Below are positions 27,638 to 39,159 of a DNA stretch of 64,000 bases, one piece after another (within the stretch, counting starts at the first letter, position 1; each line of letters begins with the position of its first letter). The notes under the pieces are model-generated. The model was not told the DNA's origin, ran no database searches, and saw only the letters and a program-made list of their open reading frames with translations. The position numbers were made by a program, and so were the translations under genes. The stretch comes from Brachionus koreanus (taxonomy: Eukaryota; Rotifera; Eurotatoria; Ploima; Brachionidae): contig PJRA01000160.1 of assembly GCA_016987375.1 (NCBI GenBank), positions 2,277,179 through 2,341,178 on the forward strand, given 5' to 3'.

Positions 27638-29082
27638 TTAAACTAAATTCCAATCAACTGGTTCTTTTTCAATCGATTTTAAATATGCGTTTGCTTGAGA
27701 AAAACATTTGCATCCGAAAAAACGCGTTGCTGAAAAAGGTGATGGGTGTGCACTTTTTAAAACTTTGTGCTTTTTTTTGTCAATTAAACCCTCTTTTTTT
27801 TGTGCGAAATTTCCCCACAAAATAAAAACACATCCTTCATTCTTATCTGAGATCAATTTTATGACTTTATCAGTAAAAATATCCCATCCATATTTCGAAT
27901 GTGAACCAGCTTTGTGAGCTCTTGAAAAGAAAAATTAATTGAAATATTAATATAAATAAAATTTAATTTATTAATATATAATTTTAATTTTAAAAACTAA
28001 CTCTACAGTCAAAAAGGCATTTAACATAAAAACACCTCTTTCAGCCCATTTTTGTAAGCATCCACCATTTTTTTCGTCTCTCTTGAAATCTGGCAGATCA
28101 TTTTTTAGCTCACTGAAAATGTTTCTTAATGATGGTGGAAGTTTTTTTCCCACAGGTACACTAAAGGACAAACCATGAGCCTGACCATCATCATGATATG
28201 GGTCTTGACCGATAATCACCACTTTTATCTGGTTAGAAAAATAATGTAATTAATTAACATTAAATTCCAATAAAAATATACTTTTTTTAATTTGGTTGTG
28301 TTCAGAGCGTTAAAAACTAGTTCTTTTGGAGGTCTGTTAATTCCTTTTTCATAACCTGGTTTAATTTTATTATTTATTTCAATAAAATAAGGCTTTCTAA
28401 ATTCGTCTTTAAGCATTTGCTTCCATTCAGGATCATAAAGGTAATTTTCTATCTTAAATTCGCCTCTTGCTTCGGCTTCCAAAACTTCTTTAGTTGGTTC
28501 TTTTGAAACGGGTTTTGTCTTTGTTTCTAAAGGTTTAAAACATAATTTTCCTTGTGTCAGCTTGTTTTGCTTTTGAACGCGTGATGAAACTGGCTCCTCT
28601 ATTGATTTAATTGATTCTTTAATTTTTGGCGTATTATTTTTAATTTCTATGTTTTCTTTGTTTTCTTTTTTGGGTGAAGGCTTCTTATCTAGTTGATTAG
28701 TTGTCTTACTAGGCGATTTGATTTCATCTTTTCCTTGCTTTTCTCCGCAATTATTGTCATTGTTTGAAATTTTTTCCTCTGGATCGATGGATTTCTTTTT
28801 CTTTTCACTTTCATACTTGAAAAAGAGTTCATCCTCACTATCTTCTTCTATTTTACGCTTTATTTGATTAGATTTTGAAGGAGTTTCTACACAAGTCATT
28901 TTTAAATTTTGAAGAATAAAATTTTTACATTCACTTGAAGCGGGTTTTGAAAAATAGCCAAGAATTGAGAGAAGTTTTATATGCTTTTTAAAGTGTATCT
29001 TCACAAAAATCATCTTATTTAATTGTGAAATTCTATAATTAAAAGTTTTTTTTTTTGTTTTTTGTTTTATTTCAAATCTCAA
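27638..29082 (-). CDS. UNG: Uracil-DNA glycosylase, long form (UNG copy A), 3 exons, up to 436 aa
   Basis: Family 1 base-excision-repair enzyme that removes uracil from DNA. Minus-strand exons: 29082-28282, 28228-28002, 27920-27638 (1311 nt). Catalytic parts: water-activating motif [18 protein letters not shown] (Asp about residue 276), the uracil-binding MLNAFLTV segment, and the HPSPFSA minor-groove loop carrying the second catalytic residue, His. The C-terminus (KEPVDWNLV) matches the family end. The N-terminal 200 residues are a Lys/Glu/Ser-rich extension, presumably nuclear and disordered. It contains ILGYFSK, loosely like a PCNA-interaction box but lacking the usual Gln. The start is uncertain: internal Met codons near residues 24 and 62 are alternatives. 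Lies downstream of, and in the same direction as, a second UNG copy. The last exon is 283 nt in both copies. Confidence 0.93.
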
Positions 29083-30230
29083 AATTTAGGATAAATTTAA
29101 AACTGATTATATTAATCCAAAATATTTAAAAAAATAAAAGAGATAATTTTTTTAAAAATATAAAATCTACATAATTCAAAAAAGATTTATTTATTTGTAC
29201 ACTATGTTCAAAAGATAGGAGGATTTAAAATTCATTCATTCAGGATTTTAAATTTAAAGATTATTTAATAAAGTTTTTTATCTATTCATATCTGGTAATT
29301 TACTGTGGGATTTTAGCAAAAATTCTAAAATTTTTTACAATATTTTGTACTCTCCTTTGATTTTAACTTTTTTATAGACAAGAGGCCTTTTTAATTAAAA
29401 ATTAAAATTTTTTTTGCTGTCCAAGCCATGCACTGTAATATCGCATATTAGAATTGTCACCAAGAATTGTAGAGAAACTCTTATATCACTAATCATTAAG
29501 GCTCAAAATAAAAACCACTATTTTTAGCTCCTAATATGTGTAATTGATGCAAATAAAATAAAGAAAATAAAGAATCTGAGTATTAAATATATTTTTTATT
29601 GAAAAAATCTGGAAACCAATGTCCTATTGTTAAAACTGATTTTTCTCTTTTCAATGATTTTAAAAGCCACAACTCAGACCAACGATACATGGACTATTTT
29701 CCTTGAAGTGTATTTGACGATTTTCTTTTAATTTTCGGTTTTTACTAGAAAATTTCTAGAAAATTGAAAAAAAATAAAAAAAAAAGTAAATTTTTAGATT
29801 TTTATAGATTTTATAAATTTATAAATTACGACTATAAATTTTTACTTGTTTTAAATTTTTCCGATAAGATATGTAATATTTTTCTTATCAGATGAAATAA
29901 AATTGTTGTACCAACTGTTCTGCTTGTCAAATTCAAAAAAAATTTAAAAATATGCTTATGGTGCAACAACGAATAAGTAATATTCAATTTAATTTCTCAT
30001 TTTTTGCTATTTTTTAAAAATTTTATTTTTTTTAAAGATTTTATTTGTTCAAGTTTAGTTTTTTATTAGTAGAATAATAATAAAAATATTTGAATTTTTT
30101 CTAATTTTGAAAAAATCAAATCAGAATGCCAAATGTTTTTTTTAATGTTTTTGATTTAAAATTACACTCAATAATAAAAACGACTAAAGCTAAAATTTTT
30201 TTTTAAGATTATAATTTTTGATATAAATAT
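29083..30230. other. Spacer between the two UNG copies
   Basis: 1.15 kb of AT-rich DNA with no coding exon found. It must hold the 3' end of copy B and the promoter of copy A, unless the two are co-transcribed. No repeat was recognised. Confidence 0.45.
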
Positions 30231-31139
30231 TTACTTCAGCGACCAATTGATCAATTTTTTCCCATTTAATTCTAGGTATTCATTTGTTCTTGAAAAACTT
30301 TTAGAGTTTAAAAATTTAGTGAATGTCAATGGTGAAGGATGTGGAGTTTTTATAATTTTATGTTTGCTAGCATCAATCAATTTTTCTTTCTTGTGCGCAA
30401 AATTTCCCCATAAAATAAATACACAATTATCTCTTTTTTCTGATATTAAACTTATAACTTGGTTTGTAAACAAGTCCCAACCAATCCTTGAATGAGATCC
30501 TGGCTTATGGGCCCTTAAAAATGAATAAATTCAATTTTAAATAAAATGCATAATTTCTAATTTTACTCCACAGTTAAAAATGCATTTAGCAATAAAACTC
30601 CTTCTTGAGTCCATTTGTCAAGACAGCCCCCAATAGCTTCATCTCGTTCAAAATTTGGAATGTCATTTTTTAACTCTGTGAAAATATTTTGCAAAGTTCT
30701 TGGTAATTTGAACCCCTTGGGAACGCTGAAAGCTAAGCCAGTCGCCTAAATAAAGCTTATTCAATCATTTATAAAAGTTAAAAAGTGTAGGAAAAATTTT
30801 CACCTGTCCATCATCATGATAAGGATCTTGACCTAATATTACACATTTTACTTCATTTATTTTAGTCAAATTAAGCGCTTGAAAAACTAGGTCTTTGGGC
30901 GGCCGAATTATGTCTTTTCTATATCCATCATCTAAAATTCTATTTATGACTTTAAAATAGTCTTTGTCAAATTCCTTCTTCAATAAATCTTTCCAATCCG
31001 AATTTTTTAAATAATCTTCTATCTTAAAATCGCTTTGAATTTGCTCTATTTCTTCGGGTTTTTTCTTAGCAATTTTGACAATTTTCTTAGGAACTTCTAG
31101 GCTCAAGTCGAGCGATTTTTTTCTTTTTCGTAATTCCAT
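30231..31139 (-). CDS. UNG: Uracil-DNA glycosylase, short form (UNG copy B), 3 exons, 265 aa
   Basis: Second family 1 uracil-DNA glycosylase, about the size of the catalytic core. Minus-strand exons: 31139-30804, 30745-30567, 30513-30231 (798 nt). Core motifs are intact: [10 protein letters not shown] (catalytic Asp 105), [19 protein letters not shown] and HPSPLTF with the second catalytic His. It differs from copy A at conserved spots. AHGLSFSV becomes ATGLAFSV, and the FFGC following the HPSP loop becomes FLNSK, so activity or specificity may be altered. The N-terminus is a short basic stretch (MELRKRKK), which could be a nuclear signal. It starts 556 bp from the divergent citrate synthase gene. 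Intron 1 falls right after [10 protein letters not shown], where copy A has none; only the last intron is shared. Confidence 0.93.
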
Positions 31140-31695
31140 AGTTTAATTTAAATTATAATAAATTTCAAAAAGCAAAAGTTATATCACGGAATAAAAAATG
31201 TGATTTAAAAACAATTTGGGACATAAATTGGAAAAATGTTAAGCTTAAATGCAAATTTTTGGAATTTTTTTTTTCTAGATCAAACTTTAGATTTACATTT
31301 TGTTTTTTTTGTTCATAGACTTTTTGAGCATAATTTTTGAAAACATTTTGTTTGGTTGCGTTTGAAGCATGCATTGAGTATTATTGGATGTAGGTTTTTA
31401 ATAAAGCCGCGTTGTTTGTGATATAATAAATAATGATAAAGTTTGAAAAAAAAACTAGTATAATTTTGAAAAGCATGCAAAAGCATACGAGTCGAGATTT
31501 TAAATGTTTATAGATACTTGCACTAGTTCGAATGAATGCAAAAGATTTGATGCTTTGAATAAAATAAAGCGTACATTACACGGCAATAAAAGAAATTATT
31601 TTTTTTTAAATTGGAATTTGACTTTTATTTAAATTTCTAAGCTACATTCTACTCTACTCATATCATTTAGATAATTGAATCCTCTCATTGGAATT
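31140..31695. promoter_or_regulatory. Head-to-head intergenic region, UNG copy B / citrate synthase
   Basis: 556 bp separate the two divergent start codons, so both promoters must lie here or overlap. The sequence is AT-rich. No specific motif is claimed. The promoter role is inferred from gene orientation only. Confidence 0.5.
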
Positions 31696-33560
31696 ATGTC
31701 TGTATTTAGCAAAGCAGTTCTTAAATCGGCTACTAAATCACAAGTAATAAATATTTAGCCTCGAAATTTTAAAATAAAAAATCCTTATTTCATTCAATAG
31801 GCTCTATTCAACGCAGTTAGATTTTCAAGCACCAGTGCAGCAGTAAAAAAAAAATTAAAAAAAACCTAAATATTTCATTAAATTGATTGAAATTAGAATT
31901 TGAAAGATGTTATGGCAAATTTGATTCCAGATGAACAGAAAAGAGTCTCTGAATTTAGAAAACAACATGGTTCATTTAAAATTGGGGATGTGACAATAGA
32001 TATGGTATAATTTGGACTAATAAATAAAAAATTGTTCTTTGTTTAAAAAAAAATTTACAAAGGCTTATGGTGGTATGAGAGGAATCAAAGGTTTAGTTAC
32101 TGAAACATCAGTATTGGATCCAAACGAAGGAATTAGATTTCGCGGCTATTCGATCCCTGAATGCCAAAAGCTTCTACCCAAAGCAGAGGGAGGTGAAGAG
32201 CCCTTACCAGAAGGTCTTTTCTGGCTTTTAATGACAAGTCATATTCCTACCCAAGAACAAGTAAATACATTTCTAGCGCTTCTGTTCATTTATTTAAGTT
32301 TATTTCCAAAGGTAAATTGGCTATCAAGAGAATGGAATAACAGAGCCCATATTCCTCAACACGTTGTTACAATGTTGAACAATTTTCCGCATCATCTGCA
32401 TCCTATGTCACAACTAAGTGCTGCCTGTAATGCTTTGCAGAGTGAAAGCAAATTTGCCCAAGCTTATGCCAATGGTGTTCATAAATCTAAATATTGGGAA
32501 GTAAGATAAAAAAAAAGTTAAAAAAAAATATTGGCTCATTTTTTGTTTTAATCAAACAGTATGTCTATGAAGATGCTATGGATTTGATTGCAAAATTGCC
32601 CACAATTGCTGCGATAATTTATAGAAATTTATACCGAGATGGCACAAGCGTCGGAGCCATCGATGTAAACAAAGATTGGTCGTCGAATTTTACAAGCATG
32701 TTAGGTTACAACGATCCACAATTTACAGAGCTAATGAGACTTTACCTAACCATTCACAGGTAATTTAAAGCATTTTTTATTTTAAATAAAAATTATTAAT
32801 TTTAAATTCAATTAGCGATCACGAGGGTGGAAATGTAAGCGCTCACACTTGTCACTTGGTAGGAAGTGCTTTATCAGATCCATATTTGTCATTTGCCGCT
32901 GCTATGAATGGTTTAGCAGGCCCTCTACATGGCTTAGCTAATCAAGTAAACATTGAAAAATCAAATTAAATTAAAAGCAGAAAATGAATAAAAAAATTAA
33001 AGGAAGTATTAGTATGGATTCAAAAATCTAAACAAGAATTGGGAGATAATCCAAGTGATGATCAAGTTAAAGATTTCATATGGAAAACTTTGAGATCAGG
33101 TCAAGTTTTACCTGGATATGGCCATGCTGTTTTGAGAAAAACTGATCCCAGATATGAGTGCCAGCGTGAATTTGCCTTGAAACAATTGCCTGATGATCCT
33201 CTATTCAAATTGGTAGCCCAGATTTACAAGATCGCTCCGAATGTTTTATTAGAGCATGGTAAAGCTAAAAACCCATGGCCCAATGTTGACGCTCACAGTG
33301 GAGTCTTATTATGGGTAAAAATTTTAAATTATTTATTTATTTTTAAGTTTATTTTTTGATAATTCTAGCATTATGGCATGAAAGAAATGAATTATTATAC
33401 CGTTCTTTTTGGTGTTTCTCGAGCATTAGGTGTTTTATCCTCTCTAATTTGGGATAGAGCTCTCGGTTTACCATTGGAACGTCCAAAATCCATGTCCACT
33501 GATGGATTAATGAAAATGGTGGCCGCTTCGATTCATCCATCACCACCGCATGCTGCTTAA
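31696..33560 (+). CDS. CS: Citrate synthase, mitochondrial, complete, 9 exons, 472 aa
   Basis: Condenses acetyl-CoA and oxaloacetate to citrate in the TCA cycle. Exons: 31696-31743, 31801-31842, 31897-32004, 32063-32260, 32312-32500, 32560-32759, 32816-32945, 33003-33314, 33369-33560 (1419 nt). The first 30 residues ([14 protein letters not shown], then VRFSSTS) form a basic, Ser/Thr-rich, acid-free mitochondrial presequence. Catalytic residues are in place: His in [11 protein letters not shown] (about 264), His in [16 protein letters not shown] (346) and Asp in [10 protein letters not shown] (401). Typical family segments such as [18 protein letters not shown] and [12 protein letters not shown] are present. 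Human citrate synthase precursor is 466 aa, so length fits. All eight introns are 51-59 bp. Intron 4 (32261-32311) is exactly 51 bp and has no in-frame stop. Confidence 0.97.
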
Positions 33561-35641
33561 TTGAATTTTTATTTGAAATATTTTTGCATAAAATTCAAAT
33601 CGAATTTAGATTGTCGATACCTTTTTTTTATTCAAGGTGGTAATTTATTTATAATAAAAATCCTTATAAAACAAAATATCTTTAATTTTACATTTCTGAT
33701 AAAAAAAAACTTCAATTTTTCTTTAACTTAGAAAAACTTTAAAATTTTATATGAAAATTCAAATCAAGTTACATAAATTATCTTTTTTTAAAATATCGTA
33801 TATTTGTTTTTTAAAAATGGCACTAAAATTCTAAAAACTTAGCTTTAAAATCTTTAAAAACTGAATTCTCAAGTATTATATTTGTATAGAAATCATAAAT
33901 AGATAAAATAGATAAATTCTTTTTGAGAAGCTTTAAATTCTAGACATTTTATAAAATATTAAAAACATATAGATTTTAAAGCGAACTTTTTAACTCTAAT
34001 TTGATTGAGCTTGATCTGAAAAAGACGTAGGAAAATTTCGATATGGCCTTGAGATAAAGCTTATTATCTCTCATTTCAAAAAATAAGCTTTATTTTTTTT
34101 AATATATATATATATATATATAACTAGCTCTTATTTGACTCTCTTCTTCATTTGTATAGAACTAAAATTTTCATATTTAATACAGATCCTAGCGGCTTCA
34201 CCCTTTATAACCTCTTTTTTTGCATTTGCTATCTTTCATTAGTGATTTTAATGAGATTTTCTTCATTTAATATTGAGCCATCTCAAATCTTGTTTAACTG
34301 TTTTTGTCCGGCCAACACGCTGGCTCAAAACGATGCTCGTTCTTCGGTATCGCATTAAATGGCCCGTGAAATTTGCAAGGATTAGAGCTCTGTTGGAAGC
34401 TTTGAACTTAGAGATGACTAAAGAACTATACATAAAACACAAAATATTCATCATGGAGCAGTTAAAGAATGGTTCCGTGTGCTGGAAAATCTTGACATTC
34501 TTTCGTGGTAACTATAAAGAGTTCGATTTGAAAATACCTCGTTTTGCAAACAATTTAAAAGTGTGGAGAAAAAGGCTCATATTGGCGTTACGAAGACTTC
34601 AATTGAAATAATTAATCAACTATTTAAGCGTATAAATTGTGGTTTAGTTGATTCAGTTAATTTTATTGTCTCCCAAATCAAATTAAAATTTGAATTAAAC
34701 TTTAAACTAATCAAACTCTTTTAATTTTTATAAAATATTAAATGATCTCCTAAAGATAGATTTTTTTAGATAATTGTATCTATTACATTTTTATATTTTA
34801 TTTTATTCTTTACTTTCTATTTTCTAGAAATATTATTCTGTCTATGGTCTTAAAATTAATTTAAATAAATAAATGAAATAAATAACGGGTGAATCATCAT
34901 GTTTTGGAATATTGGACGTTCTTAAGATTAAACTTATTAATTTACAAAAAACTAAAGTATAAGAAAAGAATAAGACTATTTTTCAATTTGAATATTTGTT
35001 TTAATTTATTTCCAAAGTTTTTTAATTGCCATGACTAACTAAACTTCTTGTGCTATTAAAATCAATTTTGGGAATGGTCTATTTAGCACTCAAAGACAGG
35101 AAGGATTTTTCGACCCATTTTATTTGACTTGTTTTACTTACTTAATTTTTTTCAATAAAAATTTAATAATTTTATAATATTATTTATTGTAATAATTATA
35201 AGATAAGATTGAAAAAAATATATAAAAAATGATTAAATTTTAAAGTCTTGTCAATACCAACATGACCAACTGCTTAGTGACAATTGTTAATTTTAAATTT
35301 ATTCAAATGGCAAATAACCAGAATCGATTGATCAAATTAATGTTTTTCATCCAATTTTTGTTTAAATGTTACACCTGCAATCTTCGTGATAATTTTTTTA
35401 GCAGATATTTGGCTATCTCTAAAATCCAGACAAAGACTACCAGACATGTCGTCTAAATTACAGACACGGACCCTTTTAGACTAAAAAGCTTACTTAACAT
35501 AAAGCTAAAAATGATAATTAAAGGCATAAACAAAATACAAAAAAAAAAATTTAATTTTAAATTGAATTTTATTAATTTTTTAATTTAAATTCTTTTCCAT
35601 TTTAGGGGTCAAAATTTGTCTTTTAGTGCTAATAACACTTT
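33561..35641. other. Intergenic region with an unassigned GC-richer island
   Basis: 2.1 kb. An AATAAA near 33652 may serve citrate synthase. An (AT)10 microsatellite lies at 34102-34122. The segment at about 34150-34620 is clearly more GC-rich than its flanks and keeps a 112-codon open frame (34273-34611, Arg/Lys/Leu-rich). I recognise no family in any frame. It may be the eroded remnant of a transposon or retrogene. The rest is featureless. Confidence 0.4.
34102..34122. repeat. (AT)10 microsatellite
   Basis: Uninterrupted alternating AT tract immediately left of the GC-richer island at about 34150-34620. Confidence 0.9.
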
Positions 35642-35866
35642 TTAACACTAGAAGCACCAAAATAGCTATTTTGACTCTTTTGTAAAATTTTTAAATCCTC
35701 GTATCTTTTGAATAGATATTTAAAATGAATATATCTTTTTTAATTTATGTAAATTTTAAAATTTTCTTTAAAAAATGTTATTACTTTATAAAATTATTAT
35801 ATTTTTTGTATTCAATATTTTTGAATAAAAAAAACGTGAAAAAATGCTTGGTACTTCTAGTGTTAA
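35642..35866. mobile_element. piggyBac-like non-autonomous element (MITE) with TTAA target duplication
   Basis: A 217-bp unit (35646-35862) has inverted ends. The left end reads CACTAGAAGCACCAA and the reverse complement of the right end reads CACTAGAAGTACCAA (14 of 15 identical). Both ends directly abut TTAA (35642-35645 and 35863-35866), the invariant target duplication of the piggyBac superfamily, whose ends also begin with C and contain CTAGAA. There is no coding capacity. A 14-bp palindrome, aaaatagctatttt, lies just inside the left end. Size and structure fit a MITE mobilised in trans. Confidence 0.78.
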
Positions 35867-36851
35867 ATTCATGTATGCATCTTCTGAAAGACAATTCTGA
35901 ATAATCAATATATAAGAATTGCATTTTTGCTTTCAAAAATTGAGTGCTAATTTTATTGCAAGTGTTTAAAAAAATTTTTGCAATAAATTTTTAAATTTCA
36001 AATTTTTTGAGCAATCAAATTTTACTTTACGGACGTGTTAGTCCGTATTTTAACTTTAGAATAAAAAATCCGGGTATTAGATATTAGATTTTAGAAATTC
36101 AATGCTGTGTCTGGGTTTTAACAATAGTTTATGGATAGCCCAAATATTCATAGATGGAATTATTTAGGCAATCGTGGTCCGATTTCATTTAATTGATATC
36201 GTTTAGAATAAATTTTTTTCAAATTGACATTTTTAAATAACTAATTGCATAAAATTTAGTATAAATTAAGGTATTCATCGTAATTTTGTTAATATAAGAA
36301 TCAAAGTTAAATAAAATTAATTTTTTTTGACTAATTTGTATGTATTTTAATATTTAGACTAAAAAATGTAATATATTTATTCATTTTTATTTGAGATTTG
36401 CTCTAATGTTATCAAACAATACTTAATAGATCTTTGTTATAATAATTTCTGATCATGACAATAAGAATTTGGTAATTTTCAATAAAATTCAATATTCATT
36501 AAATTAGGTAAAACAATAATAGTTGAATTAGTGGGAATTAGAATAAAAATTAAATAATGAAGGCATTTATTGTGTGTAAAAACTTATTTACTCAATCCAA
36601 TAGATTTTTTCAAATTTTGGATGACAATTTGTTAAATTGAAATATTTAAATAAACAAAATTAAAAAATTTTATCTACTTAAAATAAAAACTTAAAAATCA
36701 AAATTAGCTTTCTTTTTTAAGGTTAATAATAAAAGAAATAGATTATTTTTTACATTTTTGGCATGAATGATGAATTATTTATACAATTTTTGATCATCGA
36801 TTATTTAAATAATAAAGAAAAAATAATTGACATAAAAATTATAGATATGCA
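35867..36851. other. Intergenic, 3' side of the SH3BP5-like gene
   Basis: About 1 kb of AT-rich sequence with no exon recognised. A 7-bp-stem hairpin (tacggac/gtccgta) near 36026 is too short to interpret. Confidence 0.45.
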
Positions 36852-38099
36852 CTATTTGAATAAAATTTTTAATTTAGACATTATGGGCGAACTAGGAAGA
36901 GATTTTGTAGATGAAAATACTTGATGGTTACCATTTTTCTCTAGTTTTTTTGCATTTTCATCTAATTTGTTTTTTAATATTTTTAATTTATTATCTAATT
37001 TCAAATTTTCGATTAATTCGTCTTTTATTGTCGATGCATTGCTGCTTGTTTCACAGTTTTTAGCTATTTTTTTTAATTTTATTTCTTTGTCATCACCAAG
37101 TTCACTTTGGAAATAAGAATCGAAATCTTCATCATCTTTTACAAAATTAATTTCTGATTGTTCTATTGACTTTACAGATTTATTTTGATTCGAAGTTGAG
37201 ACCAAAGATGATAAAGAGGAAAAACTAGATTCAGAATTACTGGTTAGCTTGGAATCTTTGTTTTCTTCGCGAACAGGTATAGAATAATTTGGATCTAAAG
37301 ATTGTCTTTGCTCATGTATTTCAGTGCTTATTGATTCTAGATTGCGTAATGACTCTTGATAATTTGTCTTGGCTTCTTTTAAGCAACTTTTTAAGCACTC
37401 TATTTTTGTGTACAGAAATCTTAGTTCTTCATATAGTTTTGATTTCTCTTCGAAATAGTCTCGCGATTTTTCGATAGATTTTCTAAGTGTTTTTTCCATT
37501 TCATGGCACTTGATTCGTTGTTCTTCGAATAATTTAAAAGCCTGAATTTGTTCAATATCAGAGCTTTGTTTAGACAATTCGGTTTCATTGACCTTAATTT
37601 TTGCTATTTCTAGCATTTTGGTCAATGTTTCTTTATCGTAATTTCCCGATTGAGTTTCAGTTTTATCAAGATTCTTTCCCAAAGCGAAATTTTCCAAATT
37701 TTCTTCCGCATACATTTGCATATTCTTCGCTGCTACATACAGCTCCTGAGCGGTTTCGAATAAATTCTTGGCTACTAAATACTTTTTTCGCAATTCATTA
37801 AGCTCTATTCGGGCTTCATAATAAGGTTTGGCTTTTTCTACGCAGCTGCCCAGCTTTTTTTCCAGAGACGAAAGTTTTAGGTCTGTTTCGTTCGCAGTCT
37901 GAACATATTCGCGTCTGGACTCCTCTAGTTCTAGTTCTAAATTATTTATTGATTCGTTCGCGTAATTCAACTTTTCCAATTCTACCTGAACTCGTGAAAG
38001 ATGTTCATCTGGTTCTTCATGATTGATCTCATCAGATGTTTGAATGTTTTCGACGACATGACCAGATAGTTCGGCCTTGGATTCATTTATTTCATTCAT
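36852..38099 (-). CDS. SH3BP5-family Rab11 guanine-nucleotide exchange factor, intronless, 415 aa
   Basis: Coiled-coil protein of the SH3BP5/SH3BP5L (REI-1) family, whose characterised members are exchange factors for Rab11. A single uninterrupted ORF. Residues about 35-275 are nearly continuous heptad coiled coil and align by eye with the family: VQVELEKLNYANESINNLE near the start, KAKPYYEARIELNELRK in the middle, KSRDYFEEKSKLYEELRFL, and LRNLESISTEIHEQRQ at the end of the conserved part. The C-terminal 140 residues are Ser/Asp/Glu/Lys-rich and likely disordered, ending in SSPIMSKLKILFK. No intron interrupts this 1.25-kb frame, although almost every neighbouring gene has several. This raises the possibility of a retrogene. 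Confidence 0.9.
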   Translation of the reverse strand: MNEINESKAELSGHVVENIQTSDEINHEEPDEHLSRVQVELEKLNYANESINNLELELEESRREYVQTANETDLKLSSLEKKLGSCVEKAKPYYEARIELNELRKKYLVAKNLFETAQELYVAAKNMQMYAEENLENFALGKNLDKTETQSGNYDKETLTKMLEIAKIKVNETELSKQSSDIEQIQAFKLFEEQRIKCHEMEKTLRKSIEKSRDYFEEKSKLYEELRFLYTKIECLKSCLKEAKTNYQESLRNLESISTEIHEQRQSLDPNYSIPVREENKDSKLTSNSESSFSSLSSLVSTSNQNKSVKSIEQSEINFVKDDEDFDSYFQSELGDDKEIKLKKIAKNCETSSNASTIKDELIENLKLDNKLKILKNKLDENAKKLEKNGNHQVFSSTKSLPSSPIMSKLKILFK

Positions 38100-39159
38100 A
38101 ATTAAAACTTTGATTCATAATATTTAGATAAAAAACTAAAAATTTTCTTAAATAATAACTAAAAATTAATTTTTAAGAATTTATTCATAAACTAGTTGAT
38201 ATAAATAAGTATAAATTAACATGAGCTGATTTATACATTTAATATTTGAATAATTTGTCTTAGACTAATATTTTACTTTAATTTGAGAATTTTTTTTCAT
38301 AAAATAATAATAATTTGGGCAAATAAAACACAAATTTAGGCTCAAAAATTTAATCTCTCTGCAATTTTAGGCGAATATCAAATAGTGATATATCAAATAC
38401 AAATTATTATAATAAAAGCAAAATTTTCTCTTTTTAAGTTTATATTTAAGCTAATATTAATAAAATTTTGAACTTTCAAACTTAGCAAAAAAAACTTTGA
38501 AAATGTAGCAAAAATATTAATAATCATAATAAAAAATCATTTAAAGCTTTTTTCTTAAAGAAAAACGATAACTCACACAATCTGACAATTATCAATACAT
38601 TATAAGATCCATCCTTCCGTCAAAATTTAGCAAATAAATGAATTGATTTATTCGTGGTGAAATTTTTCAATTCAATATGAATTTCTAAAAAATAAAATTT
38701 GAAATTTTTCAAAGCTTTGAATCATGTCGTAAATATTTAATAAAAAAACCTTAAAATTTTTCTTTCTTATATTTTCTATTATATTTAAAGTAATTCTTAA
38801 TATTAAAAAAAACATATATTTTATTCAAGTCATATAATCGAAAAATATAAAATTTTTGTGATTTAATTAGAATAAAGTATCTGAAACGGTTATGCTAGCA
38901 AAGTGCCAAAATCAAAAATAATAACTTAGAACTAATTTTATTTTAAAGTATAAAATAAGAACAAAATTAGCCTAAACAAAAAGTTCGTTTATTCAGAAAT
39001 TAATACTTGCAAGAACTCAAAGAACTATTAATAAGTTGGATTGAAAAAATTTAAAATTGAAAAGTTCTATACCAAAATAAAATAAGTATTTATTAAAAAG
39101 AATACTAAATTTTTAATTTATTAACTTTAAGTCAAAAAAGCGAATCGATATTAAAACTT
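38100..39159. other. Upstream flank of the SH3BP5-like gene
   Basis: 1.06 kb, AT-rich, no exon or repeat recognised. It must contain the minus-strand promoter of the SH3BP5-like gene. Confidence 0.45.

Noticed and set aside
27634..27917. Two plus-strand open frames opposite the last UNG copy A exon
   Set aside because: They are complements of the conserved UNG C-terminal exon and have no protein features of their own.
28900..29000. PCNA-interaction (PIP) box in the UNG copy A N-terminus
   Set aside because: ILGYFSK resembles the hydrophobic half, but the usual leading Gln is absent and the translation start is uncertain, so no claim is made.
36026..36045. Short hairpin tacggac/gtccgta
   Set aside because: A 7-bp stem is too short to distinguish from chance.
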